Shown here piece by piece: positions 13,048 through 25,300 of a stretch of 64,000 nt of DNA; positions within the stretch are counted from its first letter, which is position 1; each line of letters opens with the position of its first letter. The notes under the pieces were generated by a model. It saw only the letters and a list, made by a program, of their open reading frames with translations. It had not been told where the DNA came from and made no database searches. The translations under genes and the position numbers were made by a program. Source of the stretch: Ficedula albicollis (lineage: Eukaryota > Chordata > Aves > Passeriformes > Muscicapidae); contig NC_021674.1 in the NCBI RefSeq assembly GCF_000247815.1, positions 80,956,935-81,020,934 of the forward strand, in the 5' to 3' direction.

Positions 13048-15499
13048 CCACGCAGCGCTGGCTGCTGGGTCACAGGTTGTTGGCCCCCACCCTGCAAAGT
13101 GTGCTTTGCATACTTCCTTCATATTATGTTTCTGTGTAAGTGAGCGCTGTAGCTTCCCACAGGGATATTACATGACCCAGCGTGGAAGGAGAGAGGGTTG
13201 GTGTAATTGCAAATGGGATGAAAGCTGCTCCTTGAGCTACTCTCTGAGGGCTTATCTATACAGAGTGGTTGCTGAGAAATAAACTAGGAGTGAATTTACA
13301 GCACCTCAGCTCCACAGGTGGGCACTCTTAACATGCAGTTAGGAGAAGGTGCTCCATGCAAAAAATAAGACAGAAAATATTCCACACAAGGGATCTGTGA
13401 GGATGCAGTGCTTCGAGGCTGAGGTCGTGCAGTTTCCCTCTCTGGTGTGCTCTACAGGCAGACCTTAAGGCTTCAGCCACACTGTAAAAAATAACAACCC
13501 ACAAAAGTCTGTCTGGGAGGGTGTCACTGGTTGTCACCATGGCATAGACGGCCTCACCAACTGCAGTGACAGAGCCACCCATGGTAAGTGCTGGACAACT
13601 CTTCTGACCTGTTAATAGCTGGCAGACTATTTGATGACAGTTGCAAGAATCTGATGCACAGCAGTATCCTTTACAGCAGTTTAATCTTTGTCATCAAATC
13701 CCCCAGCAGCCATGATTAATAGCAGCACTTGAGCTTGTTTTGAAAGTTGTATATTTGGCAGCTATGAACTTTGATCTATGGTTTCGCTTTAAAGAATCAT
13801 TGTGACACAAACTTTTCCTGTAATCCTTCCATCTAATTAAACCACACACAAATACTATGTGGGGAAATATGATGCTATTGATATAAGCTGTGTGTTTATT
13901 ACATTATTTTAGGCACTTTATTAAAGTGGATAGTTGTTCCCAGCAAGATAGTAGATAAGCTCCCCAAAAACAATAACATCACCCAGAAAGAATATATAAG
14001 AGAATTTCCCAAGGCCAAATTCGATTAGAAACTTACTTTGTTGATTAATACTGTGCCCTTGAACCCATTGAGGGCTCAGATGTTTTAACCTGAGCTAAAA
14101 TTACTAGCATTTAATGAATTCAGCCTACTAATGTGTACTTTTCCACAAAACATTCACCTTTGTTCCGGATAGTCAAAGGACTTTAATACCTGACGGGATA
14201 GTGTCTGTCTTCCTGAAGGAGTTCTTCAGTAGTATTTGGGTACAATTTAATCAGGAAGTTTTCAAAAAGCCAGGGAAATTTATTTTCATGTAAATGTTTT
14301 AAACAACAGAACATTCATCTTTTTGTAGCTGAATCAACCATAAACCAGTCTCGCTGGTCTCTATCCCACTGCATACTTCGTAGAGAAATTCCCATGAGGC
14401 AGATAATGCTCATGTTTTCAAGATGAGAATATGAATTGTGGATCAGTCTGATAATTGATTTTTTTTTAGGGCTGAAGTACAGGGCTACATAGTCTGGACT
14501 GAGTTGACTTGCTTGTGCATTTCTTCTTCATGACCCCAGCATTAATGCAGAAGTGGATTTGTTCCTCTAGAGCTGACTGTGGAGTCTCTCTGAGTTTTAT
14601 GGAGCCATCTGGAATCCCCAGAGTATCTCCTGATGGTCTACATGGATCTCCTAATCTGGGTGCCACCAAGCTGAGAGATAACAGGGGTATAAATCACCAC
14701 CTCGAAGCTTCCACTGCTGCCAGGGCCAACAGTGTTTATATTTACCAATCACCATCTTTTCCATGTTTTTGGGGTAGACTTTCAGCCAGCTGGCTTTTGG
14801 CTAAAACATGACTCCTGTCAGTACTGGTTAAGCCCAGTGACCATAGTTTCTGAGTCAGCTGGAAACCAGACAAAGTACCAAGTATAATAATTTTCCCAAA
14901 TTGTCTCACAAATTTGCAGAGACTTCATACAAATGTGGAACAGCTGAAGCAACATGAGTGATCCCTTAGAGAATTCACAGCTGAGCACCCTCAAGCAGAG
15001 GAATAGCTGCCCATCACCACTCTCTGGACATGATCAGAAAAGAGTGAAAGGGAGCTTCTCTAATGCAATTCCATCTCCTTGTGCCAGGTTTTCTAGTCTT
15101 GGTATTAATACTCTGTGATGATCTGTGTCCAAGACTACCACAAAACTAAGCAGAATTAGCTGGGACATTTGTCACGTGTCTGTTGTCATGAGAGGCTGGA
15201 TCATCTGGTGGCCAGAAATGGCCTTGACCTAACCTGCTCCTGAATAGCTGGGCATGAGCTACTTGAGCTGTCATCCTCTCTTTAGTGGCTCTTCTCTGTA
15301 AAAAGCAAAAGTTGCTTTGGTAACCTGGAATCCCTCAGACATCTGCACAGCCAGGGCTTGAGTGACAGTCACAGCCTGGGCAGAGTGGAGGTGTCACATT
15401 ATTCTCAACCAGCCACACAATCTTGTGTGTGGATATGGGGTCAAAATGTATTTCATATACAACTACAATAAAGTTTTGTATAAAGAGCTTATAAAACCT

Positions 15500-15600
15500 C
15501 ATGAGGACTTTTTACTAGTTCAAGGGCTGCCTCTTGCTCTTATTGAACTCAATGGGAATTTTGCTACTGACTTCAAAGGAAGTTGAAAGGAGCCATGAGG
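15500..15600. repeat. Possible ancient amniote interspersed repeat relic
   Basis: The stretch around TTGAACTCAATGGGAATTTT and GACTTCAAAGG resembles a degenerate, partly palindromic motif (ATTGAAGTCAATGGG-like) that I associate with old repeats common in reptile and bird DNA. The family name is not certain and divergence is high. Confidence 0.3.
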
Positions 15601-18600
15601 GGTTGATTTGCACTCCTGCATGTGTGCTTCTGCACACCAAATTTGCAGCTGGAAGGACTGTGTTTTAGTTGTTTTTGTTGCTGAACTTGTTGGGTTTTTG
15701 CTACTTGAGAGTTTGCATAAGCACAAGATCTGCTACATGCAGATTGTCTACACACATGCAAAATGTATGCAATGCAAAAAAGGATTCAGTAAACTATCTC
15801 ATCTGAGTGGCTTCATCCTCCAGAGGGGCAATAATCTCTGCGCAGCACATAATGGCTGGTGAAGAAGGTTCCTCACTTACTACTGTAGGATGCATAAAAC
15901 TGAATCAAATATAAATTACTCCTTTTGCAGGTCTTTTCCAAGGCCGCAAAATGGGAAACTTCAGCTGCTATTCTATAAGCAGGCACAGAGCCTTAAGACC
16001 AGATTCAAGAATCCAAACATGTCAAAATGGTTTGGAACTTACTGTAACCACTTCTGAGTGAATTCTTTTGCATTCCTCCTCTGCGGCAATGTGCAGAGGA
16101 TGAGACTTACCAACTACATCCAAATATACTCCATTAGGCAAGAGGGCCTCTTGCACAGGAGTATGAGTTAAGGCTTTGATGGTTCAGAAATAGGAAGAGA
16201 GTAGTTTAGAAGGGGAGCACAATTTAAAACTAGTGATTCACTATGAATAGGGGAGAGAGTACAGATATCTGTCAGTTCTGTACAAGCCATGTGAACACTG
16301 GAGGCTCCTGGGGAACAAGGCAAAATCAGATAGAAGTCATTTCTGTGTCAGTAATAACATACTTTGTTTGCTTTACAGTTGAATGAGAGCTGGCTGCTGA
16401 TAACTTTCTTTAAGGGATGATTTCATAAGCCATAGATCTTCCTGCTAGGAAACACTCCTGCATTGTGTGCTTCAATAATTACCATCCCATTTGTGATAGT
16501 TGCACATTCTCTGTGAGTCTAAATAGCATTACTCTTGCATAGATTTTTTTATGTATACCTCATATATTAGCAGGCATTATCATAGCCTTCTTCAGTGATC
16601 CTGTAGCCTAGCAATATGCATTTAACTTGTTCAACATTCTCTTGTGAAAACATTTCAGAGACACCAGAGGAAAGGTGAGGCAGCATCAGAATCTCTGAGC
16701 AAGTGTGTGACAGAAAGCAGAGTGGTTGGACCTTCAGCTTCTCAAAAGAAAACTGCTTCGCTGGGTCTCCCCTCCTCCACAACTTTTTTCTGAATTACTC
16801 AGACCATGACCACGGATGGAGTAGAAGATTGAAGAAGCTTCATAGAGGATGACTGCTGCTAAGCCAGAGAGAATTGAGTGACCAGTATGATGTGTGTAGC
16901 AAGATACTGACTGTGGAGATGGAGAGTAGTAAGAGGAGAAGATTGGTGAAAGCCTACACAATCATGTGGTAAAGAGTTTGGGTAGTCCCATAAAGCACCA
17001 GCACCTGGTTGCTGATAAGAAACAAATCCACTTTTCTGAGCTGACTGATGTTTCTTTCCTCTTCATGAAAAAAGTGTACTTAAGATCTCACACTCTGAAG
17101 CTAACCCAGCCAACTTTTCAGAACAGGTTTAATATCTTTCCTTGTATTTGAGGTCAAAGGGCTTTGCTGCAGCTGCAGCTCAGTCAAATAATCTGGACCT
17201 GTTGCAGGAGTTACTAGTCAGAGCTCTGATTTGTGTCAGGTGTAGGTTTAAACCAGATGTGACAGGGATAGTTTCTGGTGTTGAAAGCTAGAGAAGGTGT
17301 CCCACACTTCCTGGGAGCTTAGCCTTGGGCAATAGATACTTAAAATATAAAATATATTTAAAAGGCAGACAATAAAAGAAGCGATGTTGGAAACTGAGTT
17401 ATAATTCATGTAATAAACAGGAACATCCTATACCATGGTCGTGCTAGTGCCTAGTGTTGATTTTTTTATGCTTTATATAAGGCTGGCTTTATGTCCAGGA
17501 TTAGCTTTTCAACATTCAAGGGTGATAAGGGCTTTTGAAGGGCTGTAGGTAGCTACCTATAAGATAAAGCCACAGAGCAGCTATCTTTCTGTTAAAGCAA
17601 ATATAGGTACCAAACCTAAAAAGAAAATGTCCTGGAGACAGGTACTGACACAGAAGCCAAATTTGGATGTTCAGGTATTTTAAAAGGTGGAAGAAGCCTT
17701 CATGGTTGAGAGGGAATGAGGAAACTGAAGGTGCATTTGCACATATAAATCACCAATACATGCAAACTGGAGCTCATGGTATCACAGCTTGGCTAGACTC
17801 GCCTTTCAGCTGTGGCAGCCCTCTGTGTGAACAGGCAAGGACACAGCACAGATACTCATCATCCATTTTGACCTGACAGGTGTTTCAATCAGAGTGTTTG
17901 ACACCATTTTGTCACCAGGTTTATGCCTGTAAGTCCTGATGGGATCTCATGGATCCTCACTTTGCATTGACAGCAGTGTTTCAGTATATAGTCAGCGGCT
18001 AAGAATGCTTGGATGGACAGCTTCATTGTGATCATCAAGAATTTTCTCACACTGATATATTAGACTTTCTAAAAAGCTATTCACACCACTTGCTGTCCAC
18101 AAAGGGTCTAATAGTGCACTCTGTTTCCCTAAATGTTAACAAAAGTAGGAAATGTGTGAAATACCTATGTGTTGCTGCCTGTGCCTTAGAAACTCAGGAT
18201 ACATCCTGCATATGTAAAAGCACAGCACAGCTCTCTTCAATAAGCAAAACGACAACACATGTATTTAAATATCAGAGTCTGCTTCTTTTCCCACACCTCT
18301 GTAAAATCAAAGTTTGAAACCCTGTAGGAGCTCTTTTAAAATATCCTGGCTTCCTTGCTGCAGACCATATGTTTTTTCAAAAACCAGGACTGCAAACTCA
18401 TAATTGCATGACTTGCATTCTATCACTGTAGACTGTGCTCCACTGGCTTCAACTGGCACGGTTTGGTAGCTGTTACAGATGCCACAATTCATTGCTTTGA
18501 AGTCAGCACATTAAAAAAATGGGGGGGAGGGGGGAAAAAAGGCTTTCAAAAGATTGCCTGACTTTCTGTTATGAATAAGTCAATGTTTTGCAACATCTGT

Positions 18601-19564
18601 CGTAGTCCCTGCCACTTCAGCTTCCTTCCTCTGCTCAGGCTTATGGGCTTTACGTTAATACTGGAGCAGCTGTGAATTCACACTCTGAGTGAGGTGCAGC
18701 AGAGTGCCAAGGGCAGGTAAGTGCTTTCCCTGAGGATCAGGGCAGTAGGTGCTGCCTCACTCCTGCTGACACGAGGTAGGGGGCAGAGGAAGTGCGTGCA
18801 TTGCAGCGACACTTCTCTGGAAGCACATTGTCATTGCAATAGTCTGCAACAGCCTGTCCTGGTAAAGAGCCTCAGATCATCCCCAAGCACCCCCCAGCAC
18901 TGCTCAGGCATTTACCCCTTCTTCTCCACTGCTCTGCACAAGGTGTTACGGACAGCTGTGGCTTGGATCACTGGCTAGCCTGCTGCTTTTCTTGCTGTTT
19001 GGAGGCTCAGGGCAGGGAATCCACGCTCTGCTCCATCCGTCATCACTGCTAGCTCGTGTTACTGTTGGAGGAAATAAGCCTTCCCTGTGCTGTTTCTTTG
19101 GTTATTGATTTTCATATTCCTAGACAAAATCCGTATAACCTCATTCAGCTGTTAAATAACAGGACTCTAAGGCAAAAATACATCCCAGGTGGACTTGCTA
19201 TCAGTTTGTTTTAATTAGTTTTTGAAAATATTGCCAACAAGACAAAGCAGTGCTATTAGTGGTAAGATTAAGCTTTGACTATTGAAGTGCTTGAGCACTA
19301 AGAAAAAACACATTCACTTTGGCAACTTCAGCTGTCTCCCTGGAGAATTTGCAATGTGATACCATCTTGCATGCAGTGCAATGTCCCCATCAGAAAGGTG
19401 ACACCAGCCCGTCCTTGGCATGTGCCAGCAGGGTTCCTCACATAGTGCTCGTGCCCTGGGAGGTGCCCTGGCCATCAGCAGGGTCCTGCCTGTGTTGGAC
19501 TTTGGCTCTTCCATTCAGACTCCAAATGGAATAATTCCACCCAGGCTGTTTTCAGGTTTGGATC

Positions 19565-19680
19565 TGGGGGCTGGAATTCATCGCCTCGGAGGGCGCTGCC
19601 CCTGATTCCGTGGTGTGTTCGATCACAAGCATCTGTAATCCCTGTAATCCATTTCACCCTGCGCGCCTTTGGCAGGGAGG
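19565..19680. promoter_or_regulatory. CpG-dense islet, candidate regulatory element
   Basis: Seven CpG dinucleotides occur within about 110 bp here, against near absence in the surrounding kilobases. A TATA-like CTATAAAAGCC follows at about 19705. No open frame or splice site suggests an exon. Local CpG retention can mark an unmethylated enhancer or promoter, but this is inference without conservation data. Confidence 0.25.
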
Positions 19681-20991
19681 ATGGGAAGAGAAATGGTCTG
19701 ACTCTATAAAAGCCTGAAACACTGCCTGTGACCCTGATTAAAAGCCAGAGGAAGGTGTCCTTGAAGTTATTAGGAGGAACTATGTGACAGCTCTTTACAC
19801 AATTATTTTGAGTATCAGTTTCAACTTCCTTGTTAATTTCCAATATATTTTTTGTTTTGTTTCTATCTTCTAATAGTATTCTGATCATGGTGCTCATCTG
19901 TTTTAGCTGAGATGGTGCTACTGAGGTGGGTTCCTCCTCCCCCCCCCATACTGTTGGTCTGTTTTATAGAACATGGGAAAAGGGTCAGGGCAAGCATAAT
20001 TAAAATGCCAGCACATGAGCAGATTTTGTCCACATGTTCTTAAGATCTTGTTGTTCTCGGGTTGGCTGTTTCTATACACCAGGTGTTAAGACCAAGCTAT
20101 GTTATAAGGGTTTCATATTAAAAAAAAGTATTTTTGATGTGGTATATTATTAGCTGCTAGCACTGCTGTCTTATCCCAAAAGGTAAAATTGGAAATTTTT
20201 GCGTAACACTGTACTTTGCAATTTTTGCAATGTGAAGCATCTAAGTTTTGGGAAAGTGAATGTATTTCAGCAGATACTGCTTTGTCTCTCCCTGTCAGCT
20301 ATGATTTGGGAGGGTTTCTAAATCTTTGCCACTTGAAATCACATTGAGCTGAAACTTGCCCAAAAATCTGTCAGCCTTGTTGCTTTTTTTTCCTCTAACA
20401 TACTGTTCATTACTTCCATATACCTTCCCCCACAAATAAAAAGTGGCAAAAATGGAAACAAGGGACTTCTTAAAAAGAACAGATTTCTAGCTGGTGGTGA
20501 TTTACAATCTTTGCGAACAATTAGACTTCAGTGAACATAGAGATTTTGTTTTTATTTTGATGATTAGCATTTCTAAAGAAAAATATTTTGAAGCTCTGAG
20601 ATACTGATGTTTGAAAAAATTAATTAGAACCATGCTGTGTTTTTCATAAGGATATGATTGTCTATCATGATGCTTGCAAAAGTTCAGATTTAAAACGCAG
20701 AAACATTTATCTGTGTTTAACTAAGAATCAAAAAAAGGCAAGCATGAAAGGAGAAGTTGTTAGAGTAGAAAGGAACTTTTCCTCAAGTAAAATCATGAGC
20801 AGAAACCACCTTTGCTCCTGCTGCTCTTGCCCCTTTTAGTTAACAGGATGCTTAAGCTGGAGATCAAAGTGACACACAAAAGTGATTCCCTGAACAAGCA
20901 AGGTTAAGGATCAGCTCACCACTGTTGTTATCTTTCCTGCACTATTAGGATACCTCCAGGGCAGAAGTTGGTTGTGGGGAGGGGCAAGGCT

Positions 20992-21113
20992 GGAATAAAA
21001 CAATGTTGAAAGAGAGTGAATTGTGAATATATCATGCATGCATGAATATGCCAGAATAAAACAATGTTGAAAGAGAGTGAAATGTGAATATATCATGCAT
21101 GCATGAATATGCC
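20992..21113. repeat. Tandem duplication, 61-bp unit x2
   Basis: Copies 20992-21052 and 21053-21113 differ at about two positions. Each contains the alternating ATGCATGCATG core. No element is recognised. Confidence 0.95.
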
Positions 21114-24100
21114 ATGCTGGGGTCACTCGTTTTGTACCATGGAAACTTTACCAGCAGCCAGGGTACAACACAAACTGAGCAGCCCCCTTTTGTAAACACG
21201 GGGTCTGTGCATGTACACACGTTTTATACATGTTTTTCGTACATAGCTACAACACATGGATGGTTGTCTAGTTGCTACTTTATAACCCATAGCAGAATGT
21301 TGAAACTTCTAGGGCTCCATTCCTCTTTTTTCTCCAAAGAAGATATATAAAGCAGGTCGGATAAATTACTTTCTGCAAGCACTGCTGGCTCTCTCCATTA
21401 TTACAAGGCAGCTACAGAAACCCAGCTCAGACGTAACAAGATGTCTGTAATCAGGTGGGATGAACTTTATCTAAAATCACTGAGCTAATGATTCAGACTT
21501 CCTCTGGATCTCCTTGACACATAACACACAGCAGCCCTGCCCTTGCACACAGCGACTGCTTGTCTTTTGTCTGAGATCTGCCCATTCAAGTCCTGTGGTT
21601 TCTTTGGAAAAGGAAGTGCTTTTCTATCAATGCTTTGCAAGGTGCTATCCATTAGACAGAGTGACATTTATACCTGTGCCTGGAGCAACACCCTCTAAAC
21701 TTTGCTGAGCTGAACATGAGCTGCTCCTATTTCTCCTCCTGAAGTGGCACTTGGGAACATTTTGCACTTGGTGCTGGACATGCTCAGCTGTCTGTTCAGA
21801 AACCCAAAACTGTAGTGTTTTGAACATCAGGTGTGGCCTAATTCTTCCAGCACTGTAAAAGAGCACTGGCAACACAACTTAGCTGCTTCTGTTCTTAAAC
21901 CAGGCCTTGACTAGAGCTGCTACACTGCCTTTTTACAGAATCCTGAGAGCAGACATCAGTAATTTCGCAAAGTTACAATCCATTTTCTTTGTCAAAGACC
22001 TCAAAGAGGCTTACTATAATAAAGAATTAGGTGTGGGCTGCCTGTCTCTTTCTTTTCTGTTTTTTTTTAGCATAAAATTGAACTATACTGACACAAAGTT
22101 GTGTGGTTATGAATATAATAGTAGTGTCCATAGAGTATATAGTTGTTTACTCAGTGTAACTCATCACCAGTAAACCAGGCCTGTGTATTTACTTATCTAT
22201 GCTGAAATAAATACATTGCTGAAGTTGTAGCTGCTACAGTTTAGACTGAAGTGAAACTTCAGCTAACTTACAGCTCCCACTTAAGTATCTAATTATAATG
22301 TTCTTAATCTTGTACCAGCTTTGCTTGGCTGAAACATTGTATTCACACTCATTTGAGAAAAGCATTCATGGTTTTATCAGTCATGAGTAATGTCATCATT
22401 TCTATTTCATACAAATAGCACACAATCTTGCCTTCATATTCTATATATGTATAAAGTTTACATATATTACTTGTAATTTTATATGAGTACTTATTTACAC
22501 ATACATACTCAGACAAACTGATAAGGAAAAAAAATTTCAGCATTAGGCTTTCAAGGAATTATGAAGTTAGAATGGAGTGAAAGGTTCACAGTGAAACTTA
22601 AAACTTTACTGGCTATAAGATTTCATTACTAACACAAAACTCAGTCCAATACTTTGCTCAGGCCGGGGTCAACTTATTTTTAGTAGGCAGGGTAGTCTTA
22701 TAGTTAAAATACAGGGGAGAATAAGGTTTGAATTTCCACACAAAAACTTCACATTGCTAAGTGGCTCCTAAATGGAAAGAAAAAAAGTGTTTGTTCTTTA
22801 TGTCTTTGCATCCACTGCGCAACACCACCACTTTATTCTTCTACTGAAATTGTGGGGCAGAGATTGGTGTGAAATAACTCTTCCATGCACTAGCCAGAAG
22901 TATTTCCTCAGATACAGAGGTTGGCATGGCTCCCTTCTGTGCCCTCCCTCCTCCCCATGTGGGTGTACTCGTGCCAATGAGAAGGTTTTCAGAGAAGGAG
23001 GGGTGCTAGTACACACATAGTTACTCCAAGTTCCTGAATAGTTATCTTGGAAACAGCTCTGCGCTTTCAGGAGTCATCTCCTCAGGCAGGAGGCAGCAAT
23101 GCTTCCTATTTTAGTCAGTCACAGACCCCAAGGTGCCAACGAAGAGAAAAAAGATCCTGCAATGATAGTCACAGCACACGGTCAGCATGAGCAAATCTCA
23201 AATCATTGTTCTTTTACACTTACTGAAGGGATCAGAGCTGAATTAAAAATGAATTTCTAAACTTTGCTTGTAATTGGGATGTACTTTCTAAATACCTAAA
23301 AACTTAAAGTGTGTATTAGCAAAGTTGGTCTTAGAAAGATGAAAAACAGAAAGAGGAAAAGTGGCTGGATTTTGCCCTGTTAATTGCTTAACACTCTTCA
23401 CTAAAGAATTTATTGTTATTAAAAAAAAGATATTTTGAGCTAATAAAACAACATAAAAGTTGATGACTTTGCTGGTAGATTTATATGTGGGAATTCTAAG
23501 TTGAGCAGGGAGAATGAGTCAGTATTTCCATCATGCAATAGGGTTTCAGAACATTCATCATCAGGAATTAGATTCTTGCATCTCTGAAGCTATGACACAA
23601 GCCGTGACATTTTTCTCAAAGGATTTTGGAAAAATATATACACACACTCAAATTTTACACCTGCCATTGGTTTCCTCTCTTGCATATTGGAGAAAACACT
23701 ATTTTGTGAGCAGAGACATTTTAAAGCCCTTTTATGGAAAGACTATTGTGCCCAGTATTGTGCTAATATTTTCTTAATCTAAGCAGATGTTTAAACAAAG
23801 TTGTAAGACTGCAGCATCTGTGGCTGCTGGGAATTGCCCCGTTCCAAGGCAGAACCATGGAAAGTTGCCATAAGGAATTATTCCTCCTTTAAAATGAAGC
23901 ATAGGTTTGGAGGTGACAGACTACCCCTGAGGAGAAACAAGGAACCCCTGAGGAAGTTCTTTTCTTTGGTACTTGGCTTTATATGAGCTAGAAGCCCCCC
24001 TGGGTCTTCTGCAATTTTTCCAATGGGTGGGAAACACAGTTAACATTTAGGAAAAGCAATTTTTGAGTGCCAAAACTGCAGTGCCTGACAGTTTTTCATC

Positions 24101-24934
24101 CAAGCAGAACTGATGAAAATCCAAATATTTGTGGATTTTGCTTCAGATGCAAATATTTTGTATAGCTTCAATCCCAAATTGAAATCCCAAAGGAATTTTG
24201 ATTAAAACTCCTGATATCCATACCTCAGTGTTTCCCTCATTTCAAATAATATCAAGCTGAATATTTTTTAATAACCTTCTGAGTGTATATACATGTCAAA
24301 AATATTTTAGCTTAGTACATGCTCACAAAGTGGTATGTGTGTTTTCAAAGCAGACTTCAGTGAGGATTTTTATTCAGGGTGTGTTTTACATCCAAAACAA
24401 CGAGCAGAAAAGATGATTATTTGCCAGGAGGTATCATTCAAACAACCAAACCGCACACTTCTTGGCCTTGGGTCAATTGTGCTATCAATTGCCTTATACA
24501 AAATCAAACTCTGAAGCAAAAATGTCACAGCTTAAAACAACAGTCAGTCTTGTGATGCTGTTTGGATTAGCAGGAAGGATATTGTTGAGGCTGAATAAGC
24601 ATCACTGTCTTCTCTCAGCTAAGAAGACACAGCAGGCATGGCAGAGCTGATTGCTGCAAGAATTTTAAGAGTGATCTCAATTTTTTAAAAATTCTAAGGT
24701 TTTGTTCAACACATTCAGTGCTTGCCAGTTACCAGCTTTCATATTAGTTCTTTGAAGCACACAGATCAGGAAGGTGAAGCTGTATTCTCCTTCTTGAAAA
24801 CCCAGAAAGCTTTCAGCAAGGTTTCCTCGCCAATGCCTGCTGCAAAAACTAAGCTGCCATGGGATGAGAACCAAAACTCTGACATGACTCTATCTGATTG
24901 AAAGATAGGAAAGAAAAGGTTAGGAATGAAAGGT
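21114..24934. other. Intergenic DNA, nothing recognised
   Basis: Unique-looking AT-rich sequence with short open frames only (88 codons at most). No repeat family, splice-supported exon or RNA gene was identified. Confidence 0.55.
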
Positions 24935-25300
24935 GGAGAGAAGTCAAGAGTGAAATCCTGCAGGATCTGTGTTCTGGCCTGTGCTGTTCAACATGTTCAT
25001 AAGTGATATGGAAAAAGGAGTGAATAATGAGGTGACAAGGTACACTGATGATAGTAAGTTATTTAGGGTGGTAAGGACAAGGGCCTCTCCATGGCTGAAG
25101 AAGGACCTGACAAGATAAAGTAACTGAGTAAACAGAAGATATTTTGATGTAGTCAAATGTGAAATAATACATTAAAGAAAAAGCAATTCTAGTTTTACCT
25201 GTTCAGTGGTAATGAGACCTTCTATGGAACTAATGGGTGTGAAAGAAAAGAAAAGAAGGGGCTATTTCTTCCATAAGTCAATGGTAAGCTGTGGAACACT
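24935..25300 (+). mobile_element. Decayed CR1-like LINE, reverse-transcriptase 3' fragment
   Basis: A + strand frame reads GSVFWPVLFNMFISDMEKGV then NNEVTRYTDDSKLFRVV. This fits the reverse-transcriptase palm of CR1-clade non-LTR retrotransposons (consensus GSVLGPVLFN..FADDTKL). The catalytic box is at 25041-25052 as YTDD. Further downstream, AAGAAGGACCTGACAAGAT and ATGTGAAATAATAC match the region following the palm, with a deletion between them, and GGGCTATTTCTTCCATAAG resembles later CR1 sequence. Frame is soon lost and no complete ORF or 3' octamer tail is present. It is an old, inactive, 5'-truncated copy. Confidence 0.8.

Larger units (their letters stand above)
9757..20991. other. Intergenic DNA, no supported gene
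   Basis: AT-rich, mostly unique-looking sequence. It holds a T-rich simple repeat (12572-12608), a 14-bp tandem pair (13020-13047), a possible ancient repeat (15500-15600), a short G-rich run (18521-18534) and a CpG-dense islet near 19.6 kb. Open frames up to 172 codons (11411-11929, minus) show no domain, splice context or family resemblance. Confidence 0.6.

Noticed and set aside
16151..16172. Near-palindrome GCAAGAGGGCCTCTTGC
   Set aside because: Short palindromes of this length are expected by chance in 64 kb, and no context gives it a role.
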